From positions 1-64,000 of the forward strand of contig NZ_JANGCG010000013.1 of assembly GCF_024462815.1 (NCBI RefSeq): a DNA stretch of 64,000 nucleotides, given 5' to 3'. The notes under the pieces were generated by a model. The model saw nothing but the letters and a program-made list of their open reading frames with translations, was not told the DNA's origin and made no database searches. The position numbers were made by a program, and so were the translations under genes. Positions 16,970-25,765 of the stretch are shown here, in pieces. The first letter of the stretch is position 1. Each line of letters begins with the position of its first letter. This DNA comes from Gemmiger formicilis (GTDB lineage Bacteria > Bacillota > Clostridia > Oscillospirales > Ruminococcaceae).

Positions 16970-19765
16970 ATGGGCGAGATTTATGCTGCAAAAACCAATC
17001 ACATCACAAACCCTGTAGGCTATGCTCTGAAGCCGCTGGTGTTTTCGTGGAAGGTAAAAGGGTGCAAAGGGCAGGAACAGCGCCACGCAAGGATCGTGAT
17101 CAGCAAAGAGCCGACCCTTACCACGCTTTGCTTCGATACGGGAGAGGCCGCACTTGACAGCCGCGCCGCAAGGGTAGAATTTGATCCACAACCCTACACA
17201 AGATATTACTGGAAAGTCCTTGTGGCAACGGATGCCGCAGAAACGATCGAGTCCGACGTGCAGTTTTTTGAGACCGCCAAAATGGAGGAGCCATGGACAG
17301 CCCAGTGGATCACCTGTGACAGCAGCCAGCAACGTCATCCGATTTTTTCCAAGCGGATCAGCCCGACCCGGGCAGTTGCACGCGCAAGGCTGTATATTTG
17401 CGGTCTGGGATTGTACGAAGCATATTTTCTGGGGGAAACCAGCAAAGTATCGAGCAAAATCGGCGACGAGTATTTAACGCCGTACTGTAACAATTATGCA
17501 CAGTGGATTCAGTACCAGACTTATGATGTTACGGAGCAGGTATCAGAAGGTGGTATGCTGTCGATCCTGCTGGGAAACGGCTGGTACAAAGGGCGGTTCG
17601 GATTCAGCAATCCTGAGCGGAAAGAATACTATGGAAGTGAATGGAAGCTGATCGCGGAGATTCACATTGCGTACCAAGATGGCACAAACGAGGTGGTCGG
17701 CACCGATGAGACTTGGTCGGTAAAACGAAGCAACCTGTGGTTCTCCAACATTTATGACGGCGAACGGCGGGATGATACCTTGCCGCCTACCCCGGAATGC
17801 TGCGCACGGATCGCACAGGCACCGAAGGGGCGGCTTATGGAACGGCTGTCTATCCCGGTCAAGGCACAAATGCTGCGGAAGCCGGTGGCGTTGATCCATA
17901 CGCCGCGCGGTGAAGAAGTATTCGATTTGGGGCAGGAAATCACAGGAATTTTCCAACTGCGTGTGCGGGAACCGGCGGGGACAACGATTCGCATTCAAAC
18001 CGGCGAGGTGCTTCAAGATGGGTGTTTCTATAACGAAAACCTGAGAACGGCACTTTCGGAATATATCTATGTCTCAGATGGAAAAGAAAAAACCATTGTT
18101 CCCCATTTTACATACTATGGCTACCGTTATGTAAAGGTCAGCGGTGTTTCCAACCTGTCATGCGAGGATTTTACAGCCATCGTGCTGCACAGCGATTACG
18201 AGAGCATCGGCAACGTGAAAACGGGCAATGCGCTGGTAAATCAACTGATCTCTAATGTAGAATGGGGCATGAGGGGAAACTTTCTCGATGTGCCAACCGA
18301 TTGCCCGCAACGCGATGAGCGAATGGGCTGGACCGGCGATACGCAGGTCTTTTCCGCAACGGCAAGCTATCTGGCCGATTCGTTTGCCTTCTATCGGAAA
18401 TATTTATACGATCTGTATCAGGAACAGCTCTTGGCTGGCGGTATGGTCCCCGAGGTCGTCCCCACATTCGGGCCGAGCAAGTGTTCCTGCGCATGGGGCG
18501 ATGCTGCGTGTATCATTCCGTGGAATGTATATTTGTTCAGCGGTGACAAAACGATCCTTGAAAACCAGATCGAGAGCATGAAAGCATGGGTCGATTATAT
18601 CCGCAAGATCGACGGCAATCACCATGGATGGAGACAGGTTTTTCATTACGGAGACTGGCTGGCGCTTGACCGTGCCGGGGCCGTTGCAAACAGCGTTTAC
18701 GGGGCGACGGACGAAGCCTACATCGCTGACATCTACTATGCGGCAAGTGCCCAGATCGTTGCCAAAGCGGCCGCAGTTCTCGGTCTGGAAGAAACAAGAC
18801 AGAACTACCAGGCCATCGCCGACCGCCAGTGGCAGGTGGTGAAGGAAGAATATTTTACCGCTACCGGCAGATGTGCCGTGAAAACGCAGACAGGGCTCGT
18901 CCTTGCACTGAAATACCATTTGTCGGACAATGAACGTCTGACGGAGCAGATGCTCCGAAAACTCCTTCGGGACAACAAAAATAAGCTGAACACCGGCTTT
19001 GTGGGGACCCCGCTGCTGTGTAACGTCCTGACCGAGCATGGCATGACGGATTTGGCTTATCGGCTACTCCTGAACGAGGAGTACCCGGGCTGGCTCCACG
19101 AAGTAAAGTTAGGGGCCACAACGGTGTGGGAGCGCTGGAACTCGCTGGATGAAAACGGTCGCATTTCCAGCACCGGGATGAACAGCCTGAATCATTATTC
19201 CTATGGCGCTGTATTGGAGTGGATCTTCCGCCATGTAGCCGGGATCGATGTGACGGAGCAAGGCCCGGGCGGCAAGATGATGCGCATCAGCCCCAAGGTG
19301 GATCACAAGTTGGGCTCGGCAAGCGCGGTTTACGATTCGGCCAGCGGGTGCTATCGCTGTGGGTGGCAGATCGCAAACGGCGACCAAATCACAGTCACCG
19401 TCACCGTTCCGTTCGGTGCAAAGGCGCAGGTGATCCTTCCGTATGCGCCAGACTCCGTATACCACGATACGGATAACCCTTTGTTTGAAACGGTGGAAAA
19501 CGGGATCTGCTGCGTAAAGGCCGGGCAATATACGGTCACCTACAAGGCCGCAAGCCCCTTGAAAAAAAGCTACAGCGTAGACTCCACGCTGGAAGACTTG
19601 TTGGCTGAGCCGGCGATCAGGGCGTTCCTTTCCAATATGATGGAGGTGGATATGATCCCGGATCTTGCGTATGGGCTTACGCTGCGGCAGGCCGCAGAAG
19701 CTTTCGCGGGCGGGGTGAGCGCAGAGCAAGCACAACGTCTCAACGTATTGCTGGAAGAATTTTGA
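16970..19765 (+). CDS. Alpha-L-rhamnosidase, GH78
   Basis: A 931-residue rhamnosidase. The order is an N-terminal Ig-like domain (VFSWKVKG), the two beta-sandwich domains (ARLYICGLGLYEAYFLG; GNGWYKGRFGF), and the (alpha/alpha)6 barrel with the catalytic CPQRDERMGWTGDTQ at about 443-456. Then come VPTFGPSKCSCAWGDA and TTVWERWNS, and the C-terminal sandwich. There is no signal peptide, so it acts on imported rhamnosides. After residue 850 there is an added helical tail (from SYSVDSTLEDLLAEP) like that of the GH3 enzyme. GAGG precedes the ATG. The substrate could be a plant rhamnoglucoside; this is inferred from the GH3 partner. Confidence 0.93.
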   Translation: MGEIYAAKTNHITNPVGYALKPLVFSWKVKGCKGQEQRHARIVISKEPTLTTLCFDTGEAALDSRAARVEFDPQPYTRYYWKVLVATDAAETIESDVQFFETAKMEEPWTAQWITCDSSQQRHPIFSKRISPTRAVARARLYICGLGLYEAYFLGETSKVSSKIGDEYLTPYCNNYAQWIQYQTYDVTEQVSEGGMLSILLGNGWYKGRFGFSNPERKEYYGSEWKLIAEIHIAYQDGTNEVVGTDETWSVKRSNLWFSNIYDGERRDDTLPPTPECCARIAQAPKGRLMERLSIPVKAQMLRKPVALIHTPRGEEVFDLGQEITGIFQLRVREPAGTTIRIQTGEVLQDGCFYNENLRTALSEYIYVSDGKEKTIVPHFTYYGYRYVKVSGVSNLSCEDFTAIVLHSDYESIGNVKTGNALVNQLISNVEWGMRGNFLDVPTDCPQRDERMGWTGDTQVFSATASYLADSFAFYRKYLYDLYQEQLLAGGMVPEVVPTFGPSKCSCAWGDAACIIPWNVYLFSGDKTILENQIESMKAWVDYIRKIDGNHHGWRQVFHYGDWLALDRAGAVANSVYGATDEAYIADIYYAASAQIVAKAAAVLGLEETRQNYQAIADRQWQVVKEEYFTATGRCAVKTQTGLVLALKYHLSDNERLTEQMLRKLLRDNKNKLNTGFVGTPLLCNVLTEHGMTDLAYRLLLNEEYPGWLHEVKLGATTVWERWNSLDENGRISSTGMNSLNHYSYGAVLEWIFRHVAGIDVTEQGPGGKMMRISPKVDHKLGSASAVYDSASGCYRCGWQIANGDQITVTVTVPFGAKAQVILPYAPDSVYHDTDNPLFETVENGICCVKAGQYTVTYKAASPLKKSYSVDSTLEDLLAEPAIRAFLSNMMEVDMIPDLAYGLTLRQAAEAFAGGVSAEQAQRLNVLLEEF

Positions 19766-19825
19766 ACGTTTCGGGAACACGTTTCCGACGAAGGAACGCT
19801 AATTTCTACAAGCGCAGGAGACCAT

Positions 19826-19986
19826 TATGGAGCTTACAAGACTTAAAGCAAACAGTCAATACAGACCATGAAGATATAGAAGTGGATATCCCCTGCAACA
19901 CTACGGCAGTGGTAAACCTGCCAGACGGAAGTTCGTACATGATCGGAAGTGGTTCCTATACGTTTGATTGCGATGTAAAGCAGTAA
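19826..19986 (+). pseudogene. C-terminal scrap of a second GH78 gene
   Basis: The frame ending at TAA 19984 reads VDIPCNTTAVVNLPDGSSYMIGSGSYTF, cut here by a short gap from its upstream text. This is the last beta-strand region typical of many GH78 rhamnosidases and is absent from the neighbouring GH78, whose end is a helical tail. It has no start of its own. I infer a relic of another rhamnosidase deleted from this locus. Confidence 0.6.
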
Positions 19987-20069
19987 TTCCGGGCAAAAAC
20001 GTCAGATCAGCGGGCGGCACCGCGATGGAACGCCCCATTTTCCAACACACGGAAAGGAAGGATAACATA

Positions 20070-21446
20070 ATGGAAAACGCTGTTACCAAAAAGGAAAAAT
20101 TCAGCTACGGTATGTATTTTATGGGCCAGAACGTATTCTACGGCCTGATTGGATACATGACCACTTATTTCACGGATGTCGGCATCACGGCGGCTTTGGT
20201 TGCGGTCGTGGCACTGATCACAAAAGTATGGGATGCCATCAACGATCCCATCTTCGGCATGATCATGGATAAGGTGCATTTTAAGAAAGGAAAATTTCTC
20301 CCCTGGCTCCGAATGTCTGTCATCGCGATCCCGGTCTCTACCATTCTTCTTTTCGTGATCCCTACGGGCATCCCGTTGGTGGCCAAGGTCATCTGGGCGA
20401 CCCTTGCCTATATGCTGTGGGATACAGCCTATACGCTTTGCGATGTGCCGATTTTTGGCATTGTCACTACAATGACGCTTGACCAGAAAGAGCGCGTGTC
20501 CCTGAACAGCATCGGAAGAATTTTTGCAATTTTTGCCGGCATTGTGACCGGCATCCTTTTGCCACTGGTCAGACAGAGTTTGGGCGGCTGGGCTACGACT
20601 GTGATCGTGTTGTCCATTTTGTCCGCTGCCATGATGATCCCGATGTGTCTGTTTGCAAAAGAGCGCGTGATCGAAAGAGAAAAAGCACGGGATGGAGGAG
20701 CCGAGGAAAACTATACGCTGCGCGATATGGTTGAATGCCTGCGTTCCAATAAATACCTGTTGATTTTCTTTGCTGCTCCTCTTATCAGCAGTCTGCTCAA
20801 TGTTGGTGCCACCTGGGGGTTATACATTGCCCGGTATTGCCTCGGCGGCGAAGAAATTGCTTCCTTTGTCTCGATGGCGGTGATCGTTCCGACACTGATC
20901 GGTGCGGCGATTGCTGTACAACTATGCAAGAAATATGACAAATTCAAAATTTTCTATTTCTCCTATATGTTTGCTTTGATTTTGGGCATCGTTCGCTACA
21001 TAGCCGGATATGAGAACATGATGGTCTATGTGATCCTAAACGCACTGGGTGGATTTCCTCTGGGCATCGCCGCGATCCTGCAATACCAATTCACCCCCGA
21101 TTGTTATGAGTACGGGCAGTACAAAACCGGACTGAAAATGCGTGGCGTTACTTTTGCGGCGCAGACGTTCTTTACCAAACTGAACGGTGCGGTCGCAACC
21201 GCCGTCAGCGTTTTTGCCCTGACTCTGATCGGTTTCAAAGAAGGTGAGGGCGTCATTCAGGCGGCAGGGTTTGCCGATAAATTGTGGACCTTCAGCTGCC
21301 TTGGCAGCATCATTGGGGGGATCTGCACGCTGCTCGTCCTGCGCCTGTACAAACTCAACGACCATGATGTTCAGCTCATGTCCAAGTGCAACAATGGTGA
21401 GATCACCCGCGAGGAAGCGGAAGCACAGATGATCAATCGGTACTAA
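20070..21446 (+). CDS. GPH-family sugar:cation symporter (MFS)
   Basis: A 458-residue membrane protein with about 12 helices. It has the glycoside-pentoside-hexuronide (MelB/XylP/UidB) features: DAINDPIFGMIMDK after helix 2 and GKFLPWL, which bear the cation- and sugar-site acidic residues. QFTPDCYEYGQYKTG is in the second half. The ATG at 20070 has AAGGAAGG upstream; the longer frame from 19968 crosses the GH78 scrap and is rejected. It most likely imports the glycosides cut by the cytoplasmic GH78 and GH3 enzymes. It ends 35 bases before a repeat copy. Confidence 0.88.
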   Translation: MENAVTKKEKFSYGMYFMGQNVFYGLIGYMTTYFTDVGITAALVAVVALITKVWDAINDPIFGMIMDKVHFKKGKFLPWLRMSVIAIPVSTILLFVIPTGIPLVAKVIWATLAYMLWDTAYTLCDVPIFGIVTTMTLDQKERVSLNSIGRIFAIFAGIVTGILLPLVRQSLGGWATTVIVLSILSAAMMIPMCLFAKERVIEREKARDGGAEENYTLRDMVECLRSNKYLLIFFAAPLISSLLNVGATWGLYIARYCLGGEEIASFVSMAVIVPTLIGAAIAVQLCKKYDKFKIFYFSYMFALILGIVRYIAGYENMMVYVILNALGGFPLGIAAILQYQFTPDCYEYGQYKTGLKMRGVTFAAQTFFTKLNGAVATAVSVFALTLIGFKEGEGVIQAAGFADKLWTFSCLGSIIGGICTLLVLRLYKLNDHDVQLMSKCNNGEITREEAEAQMINRY

Positions 21447-21480
21447 GTTATCTCTACGTCAATCCCTTGCGGCTGAGAAG

Positions 21481-21534
21481 CACTTTTTCCTGCATCCCTC
21501 CCAAAAATCCAATCGGCATCAGAATCCCGGATTT
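21481..21534. repeat. Direct repeat copy 1 flanking a transporter relic
   Basis: Begins CACTTTTTC and contains AAAATCCAATCGGCATC then GAATCCCGG. A similar block at 22404-22462 has the same order with several changes. The two bracket the truncated GPH transporter. Confidence 0.65.
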
Positions 21535-21664
21535 TTTGGGGGGGATTTTGCCGCATGATCCCGTTGGACGATCTGATCGGCTGTTTCTCGTTTGTACGGG
21601 AGAACAGCATAAAATCATTTGTTTTGCTAAACTTTGGAGGCAAGCTGCAACACATGAATGGATA

Positions 21665-22393
21665 ACGCCCAAAGGCACCGACGACGAACGGTATAGCCTG
21701 CGGGAATTGTTTCAGTTCCTTCGCTTCAAGCCAGTCTGGACGCACTTCCTCACGATTCTGCTATCCACGGTCGGCACCTCCCTTAGCAGTGGCACCGGCA
21801 CCTTTTTCTACACTTATATTATGAAGGATCTCAAACTGATGTCAGGTGTTTCGGTTATTTCCCTTGTGATTACTCTGCTCGGCATGGCTGTGGCACCTGT
21901 TTTGGCAAACAAACTCGGAAAGAAAAACGTTTTTCTCGCGGGGATCATCGTTGCCGTAGGTGGGTCACTGATCCGGTTTATAGATGTCCGGTCTCTGCTG
22001 CTGATCTATTTGGGCGCTGTTTTCGCCGGGATCGGTGGGGGCTTTATCGGACCCCTTGCCTACGGCATTCAGGCCGACAACACGATGTATGTGCAATATA
22101 AAACCGGCAAACGAGCCGAAGCCGCCGTCGCATCCCTGTCCTCGTTTGTCTCCAAAGCCGCCCAAGGCGTTGCGGGGGCAATCCCTGGATATATGTTGGC
22201 GGCAACAGGATTTATTGGAGGAGCAGCGCAACAACCGCAGAGCGTCGAAGACGGCATCATCTTCTGTTCCATCATGCTTCCGCTGATCCTGTGCGCTGCT
22301 GCCGGGCTGGTTTTTGGGACCTTGTATCCTCTTGGAAAAAAAGAAGTCGATGAAATAACTCTGGCGATTGAACAGGGTGTCTCCACAAAATGA
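21665..22393 (+). pseudogene. GPH-family transporter, C-terminal half only
   Basis: From about 21665 the frame reads the cytoplasmic loop (DDERYSLRELFQFLRFKPVW) and the last six helices of a second GPH transporter. These include the FIGPLAYGIQADNTMYVQYKTG segment and an intact stop. The N-terminal six helices and any start are missing; the upstream frame is unrelated. A deletion has removed the first half, probably together with the rest of the second GH78 gene whose tail remains at 19.9 kb. Half of an MFS protein is not expected to work. Confidence 0.75.
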
Positions 22394-22403
22394 CACCCCC
22401 AAA

Positions 22404-22462
22404 CACTTTTTCTTACACGCCATCCACCAGAAAATCCAATCGGCATCGGAATGCCGGGATTT
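22404..22462. repeat. Direct repeat copy 2
   Basis: Starts CACTTTTTCTTACACG and shares AAAATCCAATCGGCATC with copy 1 at 21481. It lies 10 bases after the transporter stop. Origin unknown; possibly the ends of small elements that mediated the deletion. Confidence 0.6.
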
Positions 22463-22463
22463 A

Positions 22464-22784
22464 TTACGGAAGCAACGCAGCAACCACAGAGCAATGAAGC
22501 ATAATGCTGCTCAAAAATGCCAGCGCAGAGGAAAAACGGGAGTTCGCGCGGACCTTTTCTGTTGTCTTTCTGCCCTTGGTCATATAAATCTCCGTTCCGG
22601 CTGCTCGCCTCTCCTTGATTTCTTTATGACCATTATACCACTTTATCCAGTTCCGCAGCTGCTTTTTGTCTTTGATCCCGTGTTTTTTGCAAATAGTCCG
22701 TAAACTGCCACCGCCTCCAAGATAATCCTGCACTGCTTGCAGCTTTAGCTTCCTGTCGTAGTACTTGTTCCTTCTTCTTGACAT
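22464..22784 (-). pseudogene. IS3-family transposase OrfA, N-terminal part
   Basis: The first 70 residues form the OrfA helix-turn-helix: KLKLQAVQDYLGGGGSLRTI, KKHGIKDKKQLRNWIKWYNG and EIKERR. After MTKGRKTT the sequence departs from the family, and the frame ends inside unrelated DNA near 22500. OrfB and the left IS end are missing. The start codon and the upstream hairpin are intact and match the shorter copy at 11 kb. Both copies point left, with their outer end to the right. Confidence 0.8.
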
Positions 22785-22855
22785 AATAAAGCCCCCTTAG
22801 TGTAGACTTGAAAATTTTTGCTTTTTTAGATGTCTACTCTAAGGGGACTATATCA
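22740..22855. repeat. 116-bp IS3-family end, direct-repeat copy 2
   Basis: Matches 10956-11071 except for two bases. It includes the long hairpin that ends at the IS terminus (TGATATAGTCCCC on the minus strand). Together the two copies bound about 11.7 kb holding all the rhamnoside genes. Confidence 0.85.
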
Positions 22856-22955
22856 ATTGTCAGCGCATTATCAGTGAATACAACTATTCAAAAATGAGCA
22901 TTTTGATATATATCATAGGAGATTACGGTTCAATTCCCCAAATTCTTTGTCACCC

Positions 22956-22987
22956 CCGCTGTATCACCCGATACAGCGGTATTTTTT
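22956..22987 (+). terminator. Rho-independent terminator
   Basis: CCGCTGTATC / GATACAGCGG around ACCC followed by TATTTTTTT. It lies just upstream of the DUF3846 gene fragment and would block transcription arriving from the IS copy. Confidence 0.85.
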
Positions 22988-23008
22988 TATCAAAAAGGAG
23001 TTTTCTAC

Positions 23009-23345
23009 CTGATAAACGAGAACAAAATCCGAATTCTGTATATTCAGCCGGGCAAGCATCCGGAAGAACGGTTCGCTATGAATGAGCTGCGCACGCTTCA
23101 GCAGCTTGTCGGTGGGGATATGCAAGCCGTATACCCATGGTCAAAGGACGATGTGGCGCTTATCTGCAACGATTCGGGCAAGGTGGATGGTCTGCCGCTG
23201 AACCGTTCCCTTGAGGATTATGATATTATCGCGGGCAATTTTTTTATTTGCGGTTTTTCCGGGGAGGAATTTTGCAGCCTGACCGACAAGCAGCTCCGAC
23301 ACTACGAAAAGCTGTTTCGTGACCCGGAGCTGTTCTTGCCGACCC
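23009..23345 (+). pseudogene. DUF3846-type mobile-element protein, start damaged and 3' end replaced
   Basis: Reads IRILYIQPGKHPEERF then LQQLVGGDMQAVYPW and VALICNDSGKVDGLPLNRSL and IIAGNFFICGF. This is the order of DUF3846 proteins found in conjugative elements and plasmids. An AAGGAG site precedes CTG ATA AAC GAG, where a normal gene would have ATG AAC GAG, so the start codon seems changed to ATA (CTG is the only candidate nearby). After about residue 110 the sequence becomes antisense of the GLUG fragment. The function of DUF3846 is not known. Confidence 0.65.
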
Positions 23346-23384
23346 CCATTGGCATTATGGGCATCGCCCTGTCCATTGAACACG

Positions 23385-24235
23385 GGCAGGGTTATTCCTG
23401 CCGTAGCCACATACTGGCAGCTGTCCCATGGAGAATCGTTGCGGCCAGCCTTGAGCAGCTTCAGCACTACTGTCCTGTCAGCAAATTCCGCGGCGGTTTT
23501 GGCTGCGGGATCTGTATCTGTGTCGCTCAGATAGTAGCAGTTGGTGGGGTTGTTATTAGCTTGGCCGTAGCCTACGATTTTACTAACATAATTGCCACCA
23601 GTGATTTCGCCGACATTATAGCAGTTGAAAATTCGTCCGGAAAGATTATAACCGCAGATACCGCCGGTGTCGCTACTGCCGGTGATGTTGCCGATGTTAT
23701 AGCAATCGCAGATTATTGTCATAGAACTTGAACTGGGGACATATCCGACAATTCCGCCGACTCTGGCATCTTTGCCTGTGTAGGAGACCGTGCAGAGGCT
23801 GGCGCAGTTTTCAATGGTTTCTCTCTCAGCGTAGCCCGCAATGCCGCCGCACCACCCCTGGTCAACAGTACATGACACCGAGCCTGCCACCGTCAGTTTC
23901 CGGATGGCACCGCCTATTACGCAGCCGAACAGACCGGCGCGCTTGACATCGCCGGTTATGCTCAGATTCCTGACGGTGTGTCCCTGCCCGTCAAAGGTAC
24001 CGGTATAGGCACTGGATTCACTCGGGCCGATGGGCGTCCATTCCTCATTATTCAAATCAATGTCCGCAGTCAGCACAGCGCAGATTTTGGTTTCATCTGG
24101 GGTTTTGGCATTATTCACCTTATCCCGGAACCATTTCAGCCCCTCGGCGGAGGAAATCTGATAGGGGTCGTTCTCCGTGCCGCTGCCGGTGGCAAGCGCG
24201 GGGGTGCCGGTGATCGTACCGTTGAATACCAATAT
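23385..24235 (-). pseudogene. Fragment of a GLUG-repeat cell-surface protein
   Basis: About 280 residues on the minus strand show GLUG-type beta-solenoid text: GTENDPYQISSAEGLKWFRD, WTPIGPSESSAYTGTFDGQG, TVRNLSITGDVKRAGLFG and repeated GGIxGY (GGIAGYAE, GGIVGYVP, GGICGYNL). Such repeats occur in large surface adhesins or peptidases of Firmicutes. There is no start, signal peptide or anchor, and both ends run into plus-strand mobile-element genes. It is therefore an inverted foreign piece inserted into the island; the open frame continuing to 24289 and 23141 is not meaningful. Confidence 0.7.
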
Positions 24236-24488
24236 GGATTTTCCTCTTGAACGCAGCTTAGAGGATTGTCTAAAGGCCGTTGAAGTCAAGTCTTTATCGA
24301 GATATTTTGATGATCAGCTTGATGCGGCAGAGGAATTATACGGTATACAGCTTCACTTCAACTTTAACACAAACGATGTAAAGGTGCTCATCGACAGCTA
24401 TCGAATCGCATACAGCCAAGAGATATGTGACCGCTGCGAAGCTCTTATACGCCGCCAGATGCTGCATTACGGATATCTTGTTAGATAG
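24234..24488 (+). CDS. Small unknown island protein or 3' fragment
   Basis: An 84-residue frame with regular coding character, including EDCLKAVEVKSLSRYFDDQL, GIQLHFNF and SQEICDRCEALIRRQ. I do not recognise a family. It begins exactly where the GLUG fragment ends, so the first few residues may be junction sequence and the rest the tail of a truncated mobile-element gene. No clear ribosome site is seen upstream of the ATG. Confidence 0.4.
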   Translation: MDFPLERSLEDCLKAVEVKSLSRYFDDQLDAAEELYGIQLHFNFNTNDVKVLIDSYRIAYSQEICDRCEALIRRQMLHYGYLVR

Positions 24489-24656
24489 ATTGAATGCGGG
24501 GCAGAGCGAGCCATTAGGCAAGAAACGACAAGATTAAGACTTAATTGATAATTAGCGCCGCCTAGAATTTACAGGTCACTGTATCAGCAATGTAGAATTT
24601 CCACAATCGGTAATGTTGAATGCATGCCCTCACAAAATAGAATGTGGCATCAAACT

Positions 24657-24684
24657 CAATTTTCCAGACACTGACTGGAAAATC
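24657..24684. repeat. Palindrome family member 2
   Basis: CAATTTTCCAG ... CTGGAAAAT with the same core as 10844-10872 and followed by TTAAGATATG. The interval 24489-25110 holds no convincing gene; a long imperfect hairpin (AAAGCACACG near 25005 with CGTGTGTGCTTT near 25052) could end the XRE transcript. Confidence 0.6.
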
Positions 24685-24834
24685 TAATAGTTAAGATATG
24701 ATTGCGACAAAGTCTTTTCACGGCGTGTAATCCGAACGCTATCGTTCTGCAATAATTATACCGCTTTTCTAATAAGATAATTCAATTCCATAATTCTTAT
24801 CAAAAGTTAACAGCATTCCACCGTGGTGCGACAT

Positions 24835-24867
24835 CTCAAATTGCCAGACACCGTCTGGCAATTTGAG
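24835..24867. repeat. Perfect 15-bp palindrome, family member 3
   Basis: Arms CTCAAATTGCCAGAC and GTCTGGCAATTTGAG around ACC, followed by TTAAGAATAT. A half copy (CTCAATTTGCCAG) lies at 10946-10958 beside the truncated IS3 end. Confidence 0.7.
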
Positions 24868-25110
24868 GATTTCACTTAAGAATATCCTCTGGTAAGCGTA
24901 AATAAAATGTTGGATGTTCTGTTGGAACAGCAGACATATTATAAAACGGAAAATGAATAACAGCCGCAAATAGGATCCTCACACAAAATCATCTAAAACT
25001 AAGGAAAGCACACGCGATACCAATCCATCTGATTTTTTCAGCGGATTTGGTCGTGTGTGCTTTTCTTGGTATATGATTTTATGGATGGTTATGGAACGCG
25101 GTGATACCTT

Positions 25111-25671
25111 TTATTTGGCTTTTCTCCATTTTCTTTTCGGTTCGCGCTTCCCGGCCATATCGGAGGAAGCGGGCCATTGGAGCAACCATTCGAGATACTC
25201 GGATTTTGTGATAGTGCCGGAGGCAAGTTCCTGCTTTCGGGTAAGCCACTCCTTCATGAGGTCATTAAAGAGTGGTACATTCACCCACAGTACGGTTGCG
25301 GGTGCGATTGAGTCGCCCCATGTGGTGCAGGCGTTGCCGCGCAGTTCGATTGTTTTACTTTCTATCGGCGCAATCGAAGCATCAAGCGTGGTTTCAGCCA
25401 GTTTGAAAGATCTTCTATGTTCAAAATCATACCACATAATTGTCCGCAGAATATCCGGAAGAAACTTGTCGCTTACGAAAAATGTTTCTTCCTTGACATC
25501 CAAAACTTTTGCGATTTCCTTCAGTAGAGATGGCTTGGGAACACGGTATCCTATTTCATATTGTGCGATTCGATTCGCGCCGCCGTCCCCAAGATTGAGA
25601 AGGTCACCCAGTTGTTTTTGTGTCAGACCTCTATGAAGTCGTACTAGTTTGATTTTTTGACCTACTTCCAT
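25111..25671 (-). CDS. XRE-family helix-turn-helix repressor of the island
   Basis: A 186-residue protein. Residues 1-62 form a Cro/C1-type HTH (GQKIKLVRLHRGLTQKQLGD, then AQYEIGYRVPKPSLLKEIAK). The remaining 120 residues are unfamiliar and probably mediate oligomerisation or inducer binding. The ATG at 25671 has a GGAGG site; the open frame extends much further upstream across the operator region but that part is not coding. It is divergent from the excisionase-like gene at 25852, with two palindromic operators between them. I infer a lambdoid-style switch that keeps the mobile element silent. Confidence 0.8.
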   Translation of the reverse strand: MEVGQKIKLVRLHRGLTQKQLGDLLNLGDGGANRIAQYEIGYRVPKPSLLKEIAKVLDVKEETFFVSDKFLPDILRTIMWYDFEHRRSFKLAETTLDASIAPIESKTIELRGNACTTWGDSIAPATVLWVNVPLFNDLMKEWLTRKQELASGTITKSEYLEWLLQWPASSDMAGKREPKRKWRKAK

Positions 25672-25765
25672 GAAAAAAGCCCTCCAATAAATTTTCTCTA
25701 TTGTAGCACACCATAACATGAAAGCGCAAGTGAAAAATCGAAAAATGAATTTTTTGTGACTTCTA

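Noticed and set aside
10956..22855. Intact composite transposon
   Set aside because: Both IS3-family copies are truncated and lack OrfB and one end, so they cannot supply transposition themselves.
23141..24289. Complete GLUG surface-protein gene on the minus strand
   Set aside because: No start signal, signal peptide or anchor, and its ends are antisense to DUF3846 and another plus-strand frame.
24769..24969. 66-residue minus-strand open frame
   Set aside because: Spans a palindromic repeat, has no ribosome site and no family resemblance.
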